From Fistularia commersonii (lineage: Eukaryota > Chordata > Actinopteri > Syngnathiformes > Fistulariidae): a DNA stretch of 64,000 nt. Position numbers and translations under genes: made by a program. The notes beneath the pieces are model-generated. The model made no database searches, had not been told where the DNA came from, and was given only the letters and a program-made list of their open reading frames with translations. Within the stretch, counting starts at the first letter, position 1. Every line of letters starts with the position of its first letter. This document shows positions 1-9,699 of the stretch, piece after piece. The stretch covers positions 8,012,501 to 8,076,500 of the forward strand of contig JBBMNZ010000019.1 of assembly GCA_037954325.1 (NCBI GenBank), read 5' to 3'.

Positions 1-1384
1 TTGTGTGAGGAATTTTAAAATGCAAAAATAAGCAGTCACTCGCCAAATTTAGAAACATTGTTCTACGTAGCATCAAAGGAATGTGATACGGAGGGACACA
101 GTGAATTTATGTGGATATTTTGTACGCTCCATAACAGAGTAATTATGAAGAGATTGTTCTTAACTTATATTTACTATTTAAGGATCCACCCAAATGTTCA
201 CTTTCCATCTCATTAAAATGCTATAATGAAACCAGAGAACCAATTTTGTTTTTCAAAATTGACAATTACCACATATGGAGGACGGACATTTGGATTAAAA
301 AATTTTAAAACTACAAACCAGGCTTGAATCACAATATATTATTTCATTTCAAAAGAAAATAATCAGCAATAATAAAAACAAAAACAAAAAACAACACTTT
401 GCTTTTCAAAACAAGGCAGTATCAAGCACAAATGTGACAAATTTGTGTTAACATGAAAGATTCAAGCAAGTTAATGTACAGCAACGGCCTCAAATCTCAA
501 TATAAGTCTTTTTTTTTTGACAAAGAATAAAATGTGCACACACCCATGTGTTTCACATATGCTCCCCATCAACAAATCTCCCATCTGGTGTGAATAGGGT
601 TTGCCTGAGGCCTAAATTATTTGTAAGATAATTGCTTTGGTTTTCAGTCAAGCATATCTGCTTAAATGTGCAACTAATCTCTGGTGTGTAAGATGGCATT
701 TTTTGGATTCTTCTATTCGCTGAGTTAACTTTAGCTTCAGTCAAAACATCTCAGGAAATATTAAAGACAAGACCTTTCATGGACACTGGTGCTCAGGATT
801 TGGCATGGTAGCAAATTGTACTGGCATTAACTCTTCAATGAATTACAAAAGTTTAGCCTCTTTCGTCACACAGCATGAAATTACCAATTTTCCAAATGGC
901 TGCTAAATCCTAATCTACTCCTTAACTTAGATCATTTGATCTGAGTTGAACCTGAAAACTTCAGCTACTACTTTTCTTTACCACGCCATTAATTTTCAGC
1001 TTTTTACAGAACCAGTCAAAAAAAATACAAAGGTATTGGTATGGAATAAGAATAAGAAATTCCAAGTATAACCAATAATTCAATAATAAATAAAATAAAA
1101 TGCAAACTTGAGCAGGATTTATTGTTAAAACAACCTGCTTCATTACATTAAGACATAAAAATAAGACCTATAGGTTTTGGAGTGACATTAAGTAGCAATG
1201 GAAGATAAGGACATTGGTTTGAAAATAAAAATTGCAAGTTAATTTGTTGACGTTTCTGTCTCTTTATAAAAATGTCAAAAACCCAAACATAAAATGACAG
1301 TTGCCTTATTTTATTTATTTATTTTTTAAAAAAAATCACAGATTCTTAAATATATCAGGCTTTGTAGGCAGGGCATTTATCTTA
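1..1384. other. 3' flank / possible 3' UTR of lurap1l
   Basis: AT-rich sequence downstream of the lurap1l stop codon. No credible ORF is present: the two short minus-strand ORFs here (553-744, 961-1143) resemble nothing I know. Part of it is probably lurap1l 3' UTR, because several AATAAA hexamers occur on the minus strand near 1310-1323 and again around 1085-1100. The true 3' end cannot be fixed from sequence alone. Confidence 0.5.
1310..1323 (-). terminator. candidate polyadenylation signal cluster for lurap1l
   Basis: The plus strand reads TTTATT three times in overlapping form, so the minus strand carries tandem AATAAA hexamers 60-75 nt after the lurap1l stop. This is a suitable position for a short 3' UTR. 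The run is low in complexity (AAAT repeats), and longer UTR isoforms ending further left are possible. Confidence 0.35.
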
Positions 1385-4218
1385 TTATCCAAAGCAGTAG
1401 TATTCATCTGATTCCACCCTGAGTTTCAGGGGCGATTTGCTAAAAGCCTCGCCATCAATGACTGTTTTATCCATCAAGCAGTCCAGGTCTGTTGGTGAAG
1501 GGTCATTTGGTAGATCCTCAGCCAGAGTATCCAGATAACTACCAACAGACAGACCATCGAGTCCATCACTATTAACGTCATTCAAGCTGTTGAAGCTCCC
1601 TCCCAGTGACGCACCATCCTGGCTGTCTGACAGGCTATACAAACTGCCACTCATGCTCCCCTCTTGGCTGGCCACACCTCCTTTGTCTTCGATCATCCAG
1701 CGAATGGATTCAATGCCCTCGTTGATTGACATCAGCTGTTGCATCAGCTTCACATCAATGGCTCGCAAGTGTGCCTGTATGTGTGGAAATAAAGACTAGA
1801 GTCAGATTGTCATAATTGGACTATGCAGATGTTTTAATATGTATAGTCATCCCCAAGCATTGGCAACTAATGAGCTGAACATCTCATATCCTCAAAAAGT
1901 ATTGTTAACTACTACTAGCTACTGCTTTTTACAAATACTGAATTAGATAGAATTTCCTGAGGTTTACCATCACCATTAGGAGGTCCTGTAATCAGCACAC
2001 TTGAGGAAATCTCGATGTCAGACTATGAGATAACGGAGCTTTGCTAATTGACTAAGCTGAGAGTGATCTTTAATGGAGGGAAAGAAGACAAGAGTCTGTT
2101 CTTTAAATGCAGCTACCGATACAAGAATAAGATACCTTGGATTGAACTCTTCTTGGAAATGCAGACGGTAGTGACACACCTCTAACTTAAACAAAGGCGT
2201 ATCGTTATTTACAACTTTTATTGCACTTAAAGTTCAGAAACCACAGCTCCGATAGTACCACAAGACCCACGCCAGACTTTAAAGCTATGACAACTATATA
2301 CAAACAGGAAATACTTCATGCAGAACATTTTAAATTTACTGTTTATTTACTACTGTCGAAACTCCTTTCTCCAATGGGAGTCGATATAATTAAAAGCAGA
2401 GGAAGAGCTACTTAATTGAGCTTACTGTGACTTTCTTTCTCTCTCAACAACTGTGAGCATTGTGTCTGACCATGGCCAGAACAATCTGTGCTATTTTGTT
2501 TAGACTGTCTTGTGAACAAAGACTAAACTGCTGCTGTCACAGACCTAGTCACTCTGCTCAGAAGCAGAGCCAGGAAATGCCCTGGATTTTGAGTAATACG
2601 CCTGCTTAGTACAGTATGGCCATTGATTTAAGCGTGTGCTACAACAGTTGTGCCATTAATTGAGAATGGAAGTGGGTAGCCTATAGAGTCATTCCAATGG
2701 ATTCCCTTGTGTCAGAATTAAAAATGGTAAAGGGAGAGTTGTAACAGCCTGTCACTTAATGCTCTGGGGCAGACGTCCACAAACAATACTGGTACACTAT
2801 TCCAGACAAGCTGCCTTGATGAACCAGCCTTTCTTTAGTCTACAGTTTGCAGACAGTTTTCTGTTAACCTCACACTGCATTTTTTTTTTCTTCCCCAGGG
2901 AGATAACTAAACTGATGGCAAACAGACAGTCATAATGCAATTTAATCCTGAACTTTTGTTATGTTAAAAAGCTTGCCTCAGCAGATCAACAATATGAAAT
3001 TAGTTTAATGATTAAATAATTATTCTGCCCGATTTTCTCTACAATGGGGAAATTGCAGTGAAACTGAAGGAACGTATTTATTATATGAGGCAAACAAGGA
3101 GCCATTCTCAACCACTGAATGCAGACAGGCAGCAGACTCTGAAATAATGTTCATCCCAAACCTGCTGTGCACTAAAACAGAGCAGTCTGATTGGATTAGT
3201 GATTAAGCTGTGAAGGGAGCCAAACAAACAGGAGAAGCCCAGGATAGCCTGAAAATGAAATAAGTCTCAAAAAAGCATTCATACTCATTATTCAAAATCA
3301 AGTATGTCCGATATGTCAGCATTGGGGGCATAGTCAGTGATTCAACACTTAGGTGGTGTGCAGAAGACAAAAGTTGCCTGATGATGGTACATTTTGACAA
3401 AAGTGGTCACATTTGCTGTGTCACATCAAGACTAAAGCCTATCAGCAGTAAGCCTGTGATGAGGGGCCAGTCAGCAGCAGCAGCAGCCACTACTAGTCCA
3501 CAAAACCCGGTCAACTTGACCATCTGCTCAGGAAACCCAATGCCCTTTCTGACCTCACTTGAAAGAACGCGGGATTCGTCATTGCGTACGACATCTCACC
3601 TCAGAAGGCTTGTATTTTGTTTAAAATGTACTATTAAACTGAAAAGGGGATTTAATGGTGCAGATTTGCCCGAGCACAGGGTCTCGCCCCTTTGGGTAGG
3701 GGGGCACTGTGGGTGCACGGTGCAGGTGTGAATAGCCCTGAGTCTCAATGTAAGACAAAGGCTCTCCCATCACTTCACTTCACTGCCACATGTTGCTTCA
3801 TTCCCCCTGGGATTCAGCCTTCCAAGGCCATAAATGCAGAGGTTGAAAAAGCCTGCATATGCCACGATAACAGCCGTTTTAAAACCACTCTGCTTTTAAT
3901 ACGACTGGGAGATACATTTTCGCCTGATAAATTCGTACCAAAGAAATTACCGGTGGAAACGGGATAAAAGTTTACTTTTCTTACATTTAATTTTCCATAA
4001 TTAGGCTTCTTGAAACTCACCATTTCTTGTTTGAGGAACAGCAATTTGCTCTCCAGTCGTTTCAAATCGGCGGAGCTAGCCGGTAGTCGGCCGTTGGTTG
4101 CGCTCTTCTCCAGAACTTTACCCCCGACGAGAGAACGGATGAGACTCTCTGGAACTTTCCGACCCAACTTCGTTTCAATATCCTTCAACTCGGGGAGAAC
4201 GCTGCCGTCCTCGTCCAT
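1385..4218 (-). CDS. lurap1l: lurap1l, leucine rich adaptor protein 1-like (2 coding exons)
   Basis: Coding exons on the minus strand are 4218-4021 (66 codons) and 1774-1385 (129 codons plus stop), giving 195 aa; human LURAP1L is about 228 aa. The exon 1 donor is a strong GTGAGT at 4020 and the acceptor is ACAG before 1774. The join is in frame and reads QEM-AH-LRAIDVKL, where the human protein has QEM-VN-LRATDVRL. Recognisable blocks are the N-terminal DIETKLGRKVPESLIRSL, a leucine-rich central part (about residues 50-95), a Ser/Asp-rich stretch with SVGSYLDTLAEDLP, and the C-terminus EYYCFG, which is identical to the family end. The Gly/Ser-rich spacer of the mammalian protein is almost absent, which explains the shorter length. 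The LURAP1 family are cytoplasmic adaptors linked to NF-kB activation and actomyosin regulation; the function of the L paralogue is less known. The start ATG lies in a CpG-rich region and gives the family N-terminus directly. Confidence 0.93.
1775..4020 (-). other. lurap1l intron 1
   Basis: Intron of 2246 bp between the two coding exons, with GT at 4020-4019 and AG at 1776-1775. I saw no transposon in it. Short ORFs within (for example 3381-3731 plus and 3203-3400 minus) have no recognisable product. The part around 1990-2080 and 2560-2760 is of ordinary complexity and could hold conserved regulatory sequence, but this is unproven. Confidence 0.8.
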
Positions 4219-4600
4219 GACGGAAAGTCACGGAGTTGTTGTTGGTGGTGGTGGTGGTGTGAGGTGGGAGACACGATGGACTCACGCTGTGTTTGGAAGC
4301 TGGTGAACTTCCAGCGTCGGCTAGTGACGCGGCGAAGTGGCGACTGATTCCGAACACTAACCCGAGTCAAGGAGCCGCAAGCCCGCGTGCGACCGCACCA
4401 CTTCCGCCCCACTCGGTCACAGCGTGGGTCTTCCGAGCCACGGACCCACGGCGCACACCCCACGGACGGTAACCTCCGCGACTAGCAGCGTGACACTTCA
4501 GTGTTGACGCGCTCCCGTTAACGCCCTCCCATAACCTCGGAAACCAGACACCGGACAGGTGAAGTCACGCCGCAAAGTCACGTGTTGTCCAGTGAATAAA
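4020..4600 (-). promoter_or_regulatory. CpG-rich promoter / 5' UTR region of lurap1l
   Basis: GC content and CpG frequency rise sharply against the AT-rich surroundings, with many CG dinucleotides between about 4060 and 4570. The block covers lurap1l coding exon 1 and about 350 bp upstream of its ATG (4218), as expected for a CpG-island promoter of a widely expressed gene. ORFs in the region on both strands (4010-4306 plus, 4185-4463 minus) are by-products of GC-rich sequence. The transcription start is not determined. Confidence 0.6.
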
Positions 4601-5286
4601 CACGTCTTGCAAGTTGCTTAGTCGAATAATCCACTTGGGAGACAAAACCTTTTTAATCATTTGAATAATTTATATGTCCACCCGGATCCAACACAATTTT
4701 AAAACCAGTATAAAAGTAATAAAACGAGTGTGTTCACCACCATTTTAGAGAAATGTGTGTTTTTCTTCTTCGATCGTAAGGTTGAAAGTCTCATATGAAA
4801 AGTAACGCATCAGTGAGACTGACATCAGGGCCCGTTGACTGGTCTCTAAAACACAACTTTTCTTTCCATTGTTTTCATTCTTGCAATCCATTTTCCAGAT
4901 CGTCTCGTCCATTTGTCTAAATCAATCAACCTGAAGCCTGTCGGCTTTCAGTCTTTCAGTTTCTGACGTTAAACGATTGCGTCCCCTTGTGGCCGTAGTG
5001 TGTCCTCTACACGAGTCTGAAATTCCAGCAATGAAAGTCTCAGCACAAACGACGGAGGTTACGGGTGATGGGACTTTTAAATCACGTTAATGTCACTTTG
5101 ACGCTATTTTTTTATTTATCTAAGTATACAAGATTTAGCACTTTCTGAATCTCTAAGAGTCTACATTCTTTCCAGTTCAAGTGAATCATCAAACAATAAA
5201 CTTCATACATTTCTTCGCACTTAACTAATTCGCCTTGAATTATTGGATTTGGGGAAGGGGTTGATAATAATTGTCACCAATTATAG

Positions 5287-5291
<5 letters not shown>

Positions 5292-5346
<55 letters not shown>
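5292..5346. repeat. (TA)n microsatellite
   Basis: About 27 uninterrupted TA units. The Ile/Tyr-repeat ORF across it (5271-5501) is an artefact. Confidence 0.97.
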
Positions 5347-5350
<4 letters not shown>

Positions 5351-5457
5351 TTTAAACGGAATACTGGAGTGGATAGAGGCAGGTTTTTTTCCGTATCGTA
5401 GCATGAAACAAATATTTGTTAATCTGTTCGAATCTGTTCCACAGACACGAGAGGGAT

Positions 5458-5463
5458 TTTATT
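5458..5463 (-). terminator. candidate polyadenylation signal of tyrp1
   Basis: The plus strand reads TTTATT, so AATAAA on the minus strand, 430 nt after the tyrp1 stop. It is the first canonical hexamer I see downstream of the coding region. Variant signals closer to the stop cannot be excluded. Confidence 0.35.
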
Positions 5464-5892
5464 TAGCTGCATTTTGCAACTTTACCACGAGATGTCGCTG
5501 AATCTGTATTTGAAAAGCTTCTGCAAAATCAGATTTCAGCAGAACTCAATAGTATCGCTTTTGCACCAACAGTCTTGTATTTCTTCTTTATAATCTTCTT
5601 TTTTAAAAGGGGTTTTAAAACTCTATATAACGGGTATGTGCTGCATGTTTTCTTTTCCTTGACAATTAATAGATATTAAATATTGCTTTTTTGTAAAAGT
5701 ACAGTGTTTAAGGATTTGTAAACAAATCATGATATAAACCAGATTTTCGATAACGGCTATTAATGTAACCCAAGTGTTAGTTTTCTAGCACCTTGTAGTA
5801 TCCAGTGATCTATGCATGATCTCTAATGTAATAGATTCAATTTTTAAAAACTGCTGTATCACTAAAGTGAGGTTGACAACTGAACCATAATC

Positions 5893-6466
5893 CTAGACAA
5901 CAGATTGGCTTTTTTCATCATCGTACCGCTGGTACTGATCCCCGAGAAGAGGCTGGTGACCCTCCATTTTGTGAGACCTGGCACGCACAGCGCATGTGGT
6001 GACAACAAAAATGACAGCAACAACCATAAGGGCAGCAACAATAGCCATGGTGATGATTTCAGTCATGGTAAAAGCTTGACCTAGGAAGACAAATAATAGA
6101 ATTTATTAATTCAACATTAAATGCTGTATTTATAATGTTACAAAACTCGAAGTAATTCAAAATATAATAATACCTGGCCATACAGCTTCATAAGAGTAGC
6201 CAAGATTTTCAGGGGCAGTCACAAACATCTCTGCATTAGTGACTGGGGGCCAGAAAGGCACCATGTTGTAGCGCCTATTGTGACCAATAGGAGCATTTTC
6301 ATCTGGATACACAGCTGAATCTGTACACAAAATTCAAAATGTTAGACTTCCTACGGAGGCATCATTTGAGGTTTGTGAAATTGTTAATAAAGTTTTTTTT
6401 TCCCCCTACAATTTAAAACTTTAAACCATTGTAATTGAACTTAATCATTTAACCATTGTAAACTGT

Positions 6467-6502
<36 letters not shown>

Positions 6503-8775
6503 ACACACACACACACACACATACATATATACACTATATATATAGTCATCAATTTTATAAAAGCGACAATTTTTCCTGAGACATGGAGCAGTCAAAATGT
6601 TGAGCTGTCAAAGCAGTCAAATCTTGAGCTATTCTATACCTCCACTGTGAAAAAAAAGAACCTATCCTTGAACTTGAAAATGTACATCATTACTTTCTAC
6701 ATTGTATTAAGCAGTGAATATTTTTGGTTTTGAATTTAATTAAAATTATGTTTTCAAAGGATCCAGCAAGTGAAGTTGTGATGTCTTGTTATCTTTGACA
6801 GGTGATTATACTATACATACATTTCAACCAAATATAAATTGACAGGTAATGGGCCCAGAAAAGCTCATTATGCTGATAACTGATGCTCTGCTGAACAAAT
6901 CACATTTTTTTCACTAGGATTATTTGGCAGAACACCTGGACTGTGCCTCCTCAACCACTCGTCAAATATGGCGTCGGTGTAAGTGTGGAGCAGGACGAAG
7001 ATGGGGTCGTTGGGTGAGAGATGGGTCTGTCCTCCAGTTCCATTCAGGAAGAGATGAGCCAGGTTGTGGAGACTCCTCACCACTGGGTCATAGTTTCCCT
7101 GGGGGGCACTATAACCTGATGTTACAGCACAGACCACCATGAGCCAAAAAAGCCAATGACAAAATGTGGACACGTCTACAAAATGATCCCCAAATTAAAG
7201 GCTACATTCGACCAAATGACCAGAAAGATGTACTTACCTTCGATGGTGTTTCTGAAACTCTGCGAGGAGGTGGAGTAGTAGGGTGGTGTGTCAAAAGTGT
7301 TCACCTGCAGACAATCTGCCACATCCTGAGGTTCTGGGAGCCGTTGCACCATTGGCCTGTTGACATTTCCTGCCGGATTCCTCCTAATAGGAGAGGTCTC
7401 TGTGCCTGGGATGAGAATAAACAATCTTTGTAAATACATCTCACAAGGGATCATTCTGGCGTTGGTAAGCAATGCACTTACTGTTGCAAATGGTTCCCTG
7501 CGTGTCATAATCTTCTACATTCTCACAGATGACCCTCCACTGAGAGAAGATGGAGTTGGCGCTCAGGGAGTTCATATCGAAAGAGCTCCTCGCCCCCATC
7601 AGGTCATCAGTGCAGATGTCACATGTGCTTCCACCAATGGCAAAGTTCCAGTAGGGCAGAGCGAAGGAGGCGTCCTGCAGCATGTCCTGGGGGGGTCATG
7701 AGGTGGAATGAGAACAGCTGTCTTCGGACATGCAAGGATTTAAAATTTAACCTGCAACACTTGTGAATATGAGTTTCTGTAAAAGCAGTCACTGATAAAT
7801 TACTTTTCTGCTATGAACGCTCAAAAGTCATTATTCAAATAATATCAAGTGAGGCTGGTGAGGAAGAGAGGACCTGTGGGGCTGTAGACTTCCACAACCA
7901 CACTTCCAAGGAAATGAATATGTAACCTCAGGCTACAGCGTTTGTGGTTTCCTTGTGCTTTGCTAAAGAGTGTTTTTGTTCGAATCTCAGCCCATAATAA
8001 GCTTAAAATTTACATTCTTCTCGCTCTTTGAGGGATGAAATACCGTTGCACGTTTCTTCGCCAATTATTTTGGGGAAACACTCATTACGCAAAGTAAACA
8101 GACACCAGCTGAGTTGAGGAAGAATATTAGTCGACAATTTATTGGTACTTTAAAACTGACTATTCGCCTCGGGATATGAAACATCGGGGCACTGGTTAAA
8201 GTGTGTTTTCTTACCTGCATATCCCGTTCCAGCTGCAGGAGGTGGTACCGGTGCCAAGTGACGAAACCAGGCCCCTCATGCGAGAAATCCACCCCGCCGA
8301 AACTCGGCTGCCCGGCACCCAGGAAGGTCTTGCTAACTGAGTAGTAGTGCGTCCAGACGAAGTAGTTGTAAATTGTGATGTTTTCGAACTGCATGGTATT
8401 CCCGTCGGGGCCGAAGATCTCCGGAAAGCGTCGGACGGCGATCACCAGTTCCGGATGTACTGTGCGCTTTGCCAGATCCAGCGCGTTCACGAAGGCGCGC
8501 TTCTCCTCCGCACTGAGCAGCATCACGTTCCTCCTTACTGGACGGATCGGCGGGGAAGAAATGGATTAGCACGATGTTTCATGAGGGAACTGGAATCTGG
8601 CTGTTCGGGATGGAGAAAATCGCAGAGAAGACCTGCGCCAGAGGACCAGTTCCGCAGGTGTCACGGGTTTCTGATGCGATCTTTTAAAATGGGTGAATAA
8701 ATTTCAGACCCCTTGAAATGGGCCCAAAATGTAGAAAATTCTAAACGGATTAGCTCCCAACGATTTCCTACGTAT

Positions 8776-8821
<46 letters not shown>

Positions 8822-9372
8822 TAACAGCAACAACAACAACAATTATGATAATAACAATAATAACAATAATAACAGCAATAATGATTATGACAACAATAAC
8901 AGCAATAATAATAATAACAATAAGCAATAATAATAATAATCATAATAATAATAATCATAATAATTAAAGAAAATCTGAACCTACCAACAGATATCCGCTG
9001 GTCACAGTTGACCCCGCTCCACCCGTGTCTGCAGCGCCCGCAGTTATAACCACTGAAGTTTCCGTTGCATTGGCATGTTCTGTTGAAGAAACGCACAGGC
9101 CATCTTTCTCGGTCATCCCGCCCGTCGTGTGGGTACTGCGGGCCATGAGGTCGCGGGTCCACCGCGATGGACACACACTGCCCGCGCCCGGTGTTTACCC
9201 CACACGGGTCGTTGCTCAGACCGAAGGGTGACGGGCAGCATTGTCCGCTCCGGAGGCCCTCGGGCGTTACGCACTCTCTGGGGAACTGGGCACTTATGAC
9301 CGCAGCACCCATTAGTGCCAAAAAGCAACTCCGCAACATCTTGGGTGCAGATTTTACACAAAGCAGATCCAT
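5893..9372 (-). CDS. tyrp1: tyrp1, tyrosinase-related protein 1 (7 coding exons)
   Basis: Exons on the minus strand: 9372-8985, 8537-8215, 7686-7482, 7405-7238, 7115-6936, 6320-6174, 6080-5893; total 1599 nt, 532 aa (human 537). All introns are GT-AG and every junction keeps frame. In order the protein shows a signal peptide (best cleavage before QFPREC), a Cys-rich EGF-like part ending CDQR (to about residue 127), a metal site A with H193, H216 and H225, a metal site B with H378, H382 and H405, a transmembrane helix at about 478-499, and a cytosolic tail with the melanosome-sorting motif QPLL (513-516) and the terminus SQSVV, as in mammalian TYRP1 (NQSVV). T392 and S395 match TYRP1 residues that differ from tyrosinase and are linked to zinc rather than copper binding. 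The role is in eumelanin synthesis and melanosome stability. ATG 9372 is the longest start; ATG 9339 (residue 12) gives a more usual signal peptide and 521 aa. Whether this is the tyrp1a or tyrp1b copy is not decided. Confidence 0.95.
6467..6545. repeat. (CA)n/(TA)n microsatellite in tyrp1 intron 5
   Basis: A CA run interrupted by GTGCGC, followed by a short ATATAC tract, lies inside the 615-bp intron between coding exons 5 and 6. Confidence 0.95.
8777..8966. repeat. (TAA)n imperfect microsatellite in tyrp1 intron 1
   Basis: A long run of ATA/ACA/TAA trinucleotides fills nearly half of the 447-bp intron after coding exon 1. It produces artefact ORFs rich in Ile, Tyr or Thr, including the false C-terminal extension of the exon 1 ORF. 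Confidence 0.95.
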
Positions 9373-9508
9373 TTAGTTATTTGCACGTAAATGCACTGTA
9401 AAAAAAACCCTGACTCCTTAGTGCATCACTTCTACACAGCGAGGATCAACTTATCGTCTGAATGAGTGTGCTAGACTTTCCCCTCCCACGGACCAAGGCC
9501 CCTGCATC
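9373..9508 (-). other. probable tyrp1 5' UTR
   Basis: Sequence between the TATA-like box (about 9540) and the first ATG (9372). It contains a pyrimidine run followed by CAG on the minus strand (acceptor-like, at 9398-9396), so a spliced 5' UTR with a leading non-coding exon, as in mammalian TYRP1, is also possible. Confidence 0.4.
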
Positions 9509-9535
9509 TGCCCCCCCACAAACTGGGGAACTGAC

Positions 9536-9586
9536 CTTAAATACCGGATTAGCGCATGACTGCCCAGATTTTCTGACTTCCACGTG
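9536..9586 (-). promoter_or_regulatory. tyrp1 proximal promoter with TATA-like, M-box-like and E-box motifs
   Basis: On the minus strand, in order towards the gene: CACGTG E-box at 9586-9581; AGTCATGCGCT at 9561-9551, one base from the pigment-gene M-box AGTCATGTGCT; and TATTTAAG at 9543-9536. The TATA-like element lies about 165-170 bp upstream of ATG 9372. A further AGTCATGCACA occurs on the plus strand at about 9653-9663. M-box and CACGTG motifs are established MITF-binding sites in TYR, TYRP1 and DCT promoters. Use of these particular sites is inferred. Confidence 0.6.
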
Positions 9587-9699
9587 ATTCCATCACATAG
9601 GCCTAACATCATATTACCTACTGAGAAATGAGAAAAAGTAAGCAGTGTGATCCAGTCATGCACACCATTATCTTCTAAAAGCCCACTGGACTGTTATTT

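Larger units (their letters stand above)
4601..5892. other. intergenic region between tyrp1 and lurap1l, including tyrp1 3' UTR
   Basis: The stop of tyrp1 (5893) and the ATG of lurap1l (4218) are about 1.7 kb apart. The right part, probably down to about 5440, is likely tyrp1 3' UTR. The rest is AT-rich, with a long TA microsatellite at 5292-5346. No other gene was seen. Confidence 0.6.

Noticed and set aside
7164..7701. Plus-strand ORFs across tyrp1 exons
   Set aside because: Antisense shadows of tyrp1 exons 3 and 4.
8661..8967. Ile- and Tyr-rich ORFs
   Set aside because: Translation of the TAA repeat in tyrp1 intron 1.
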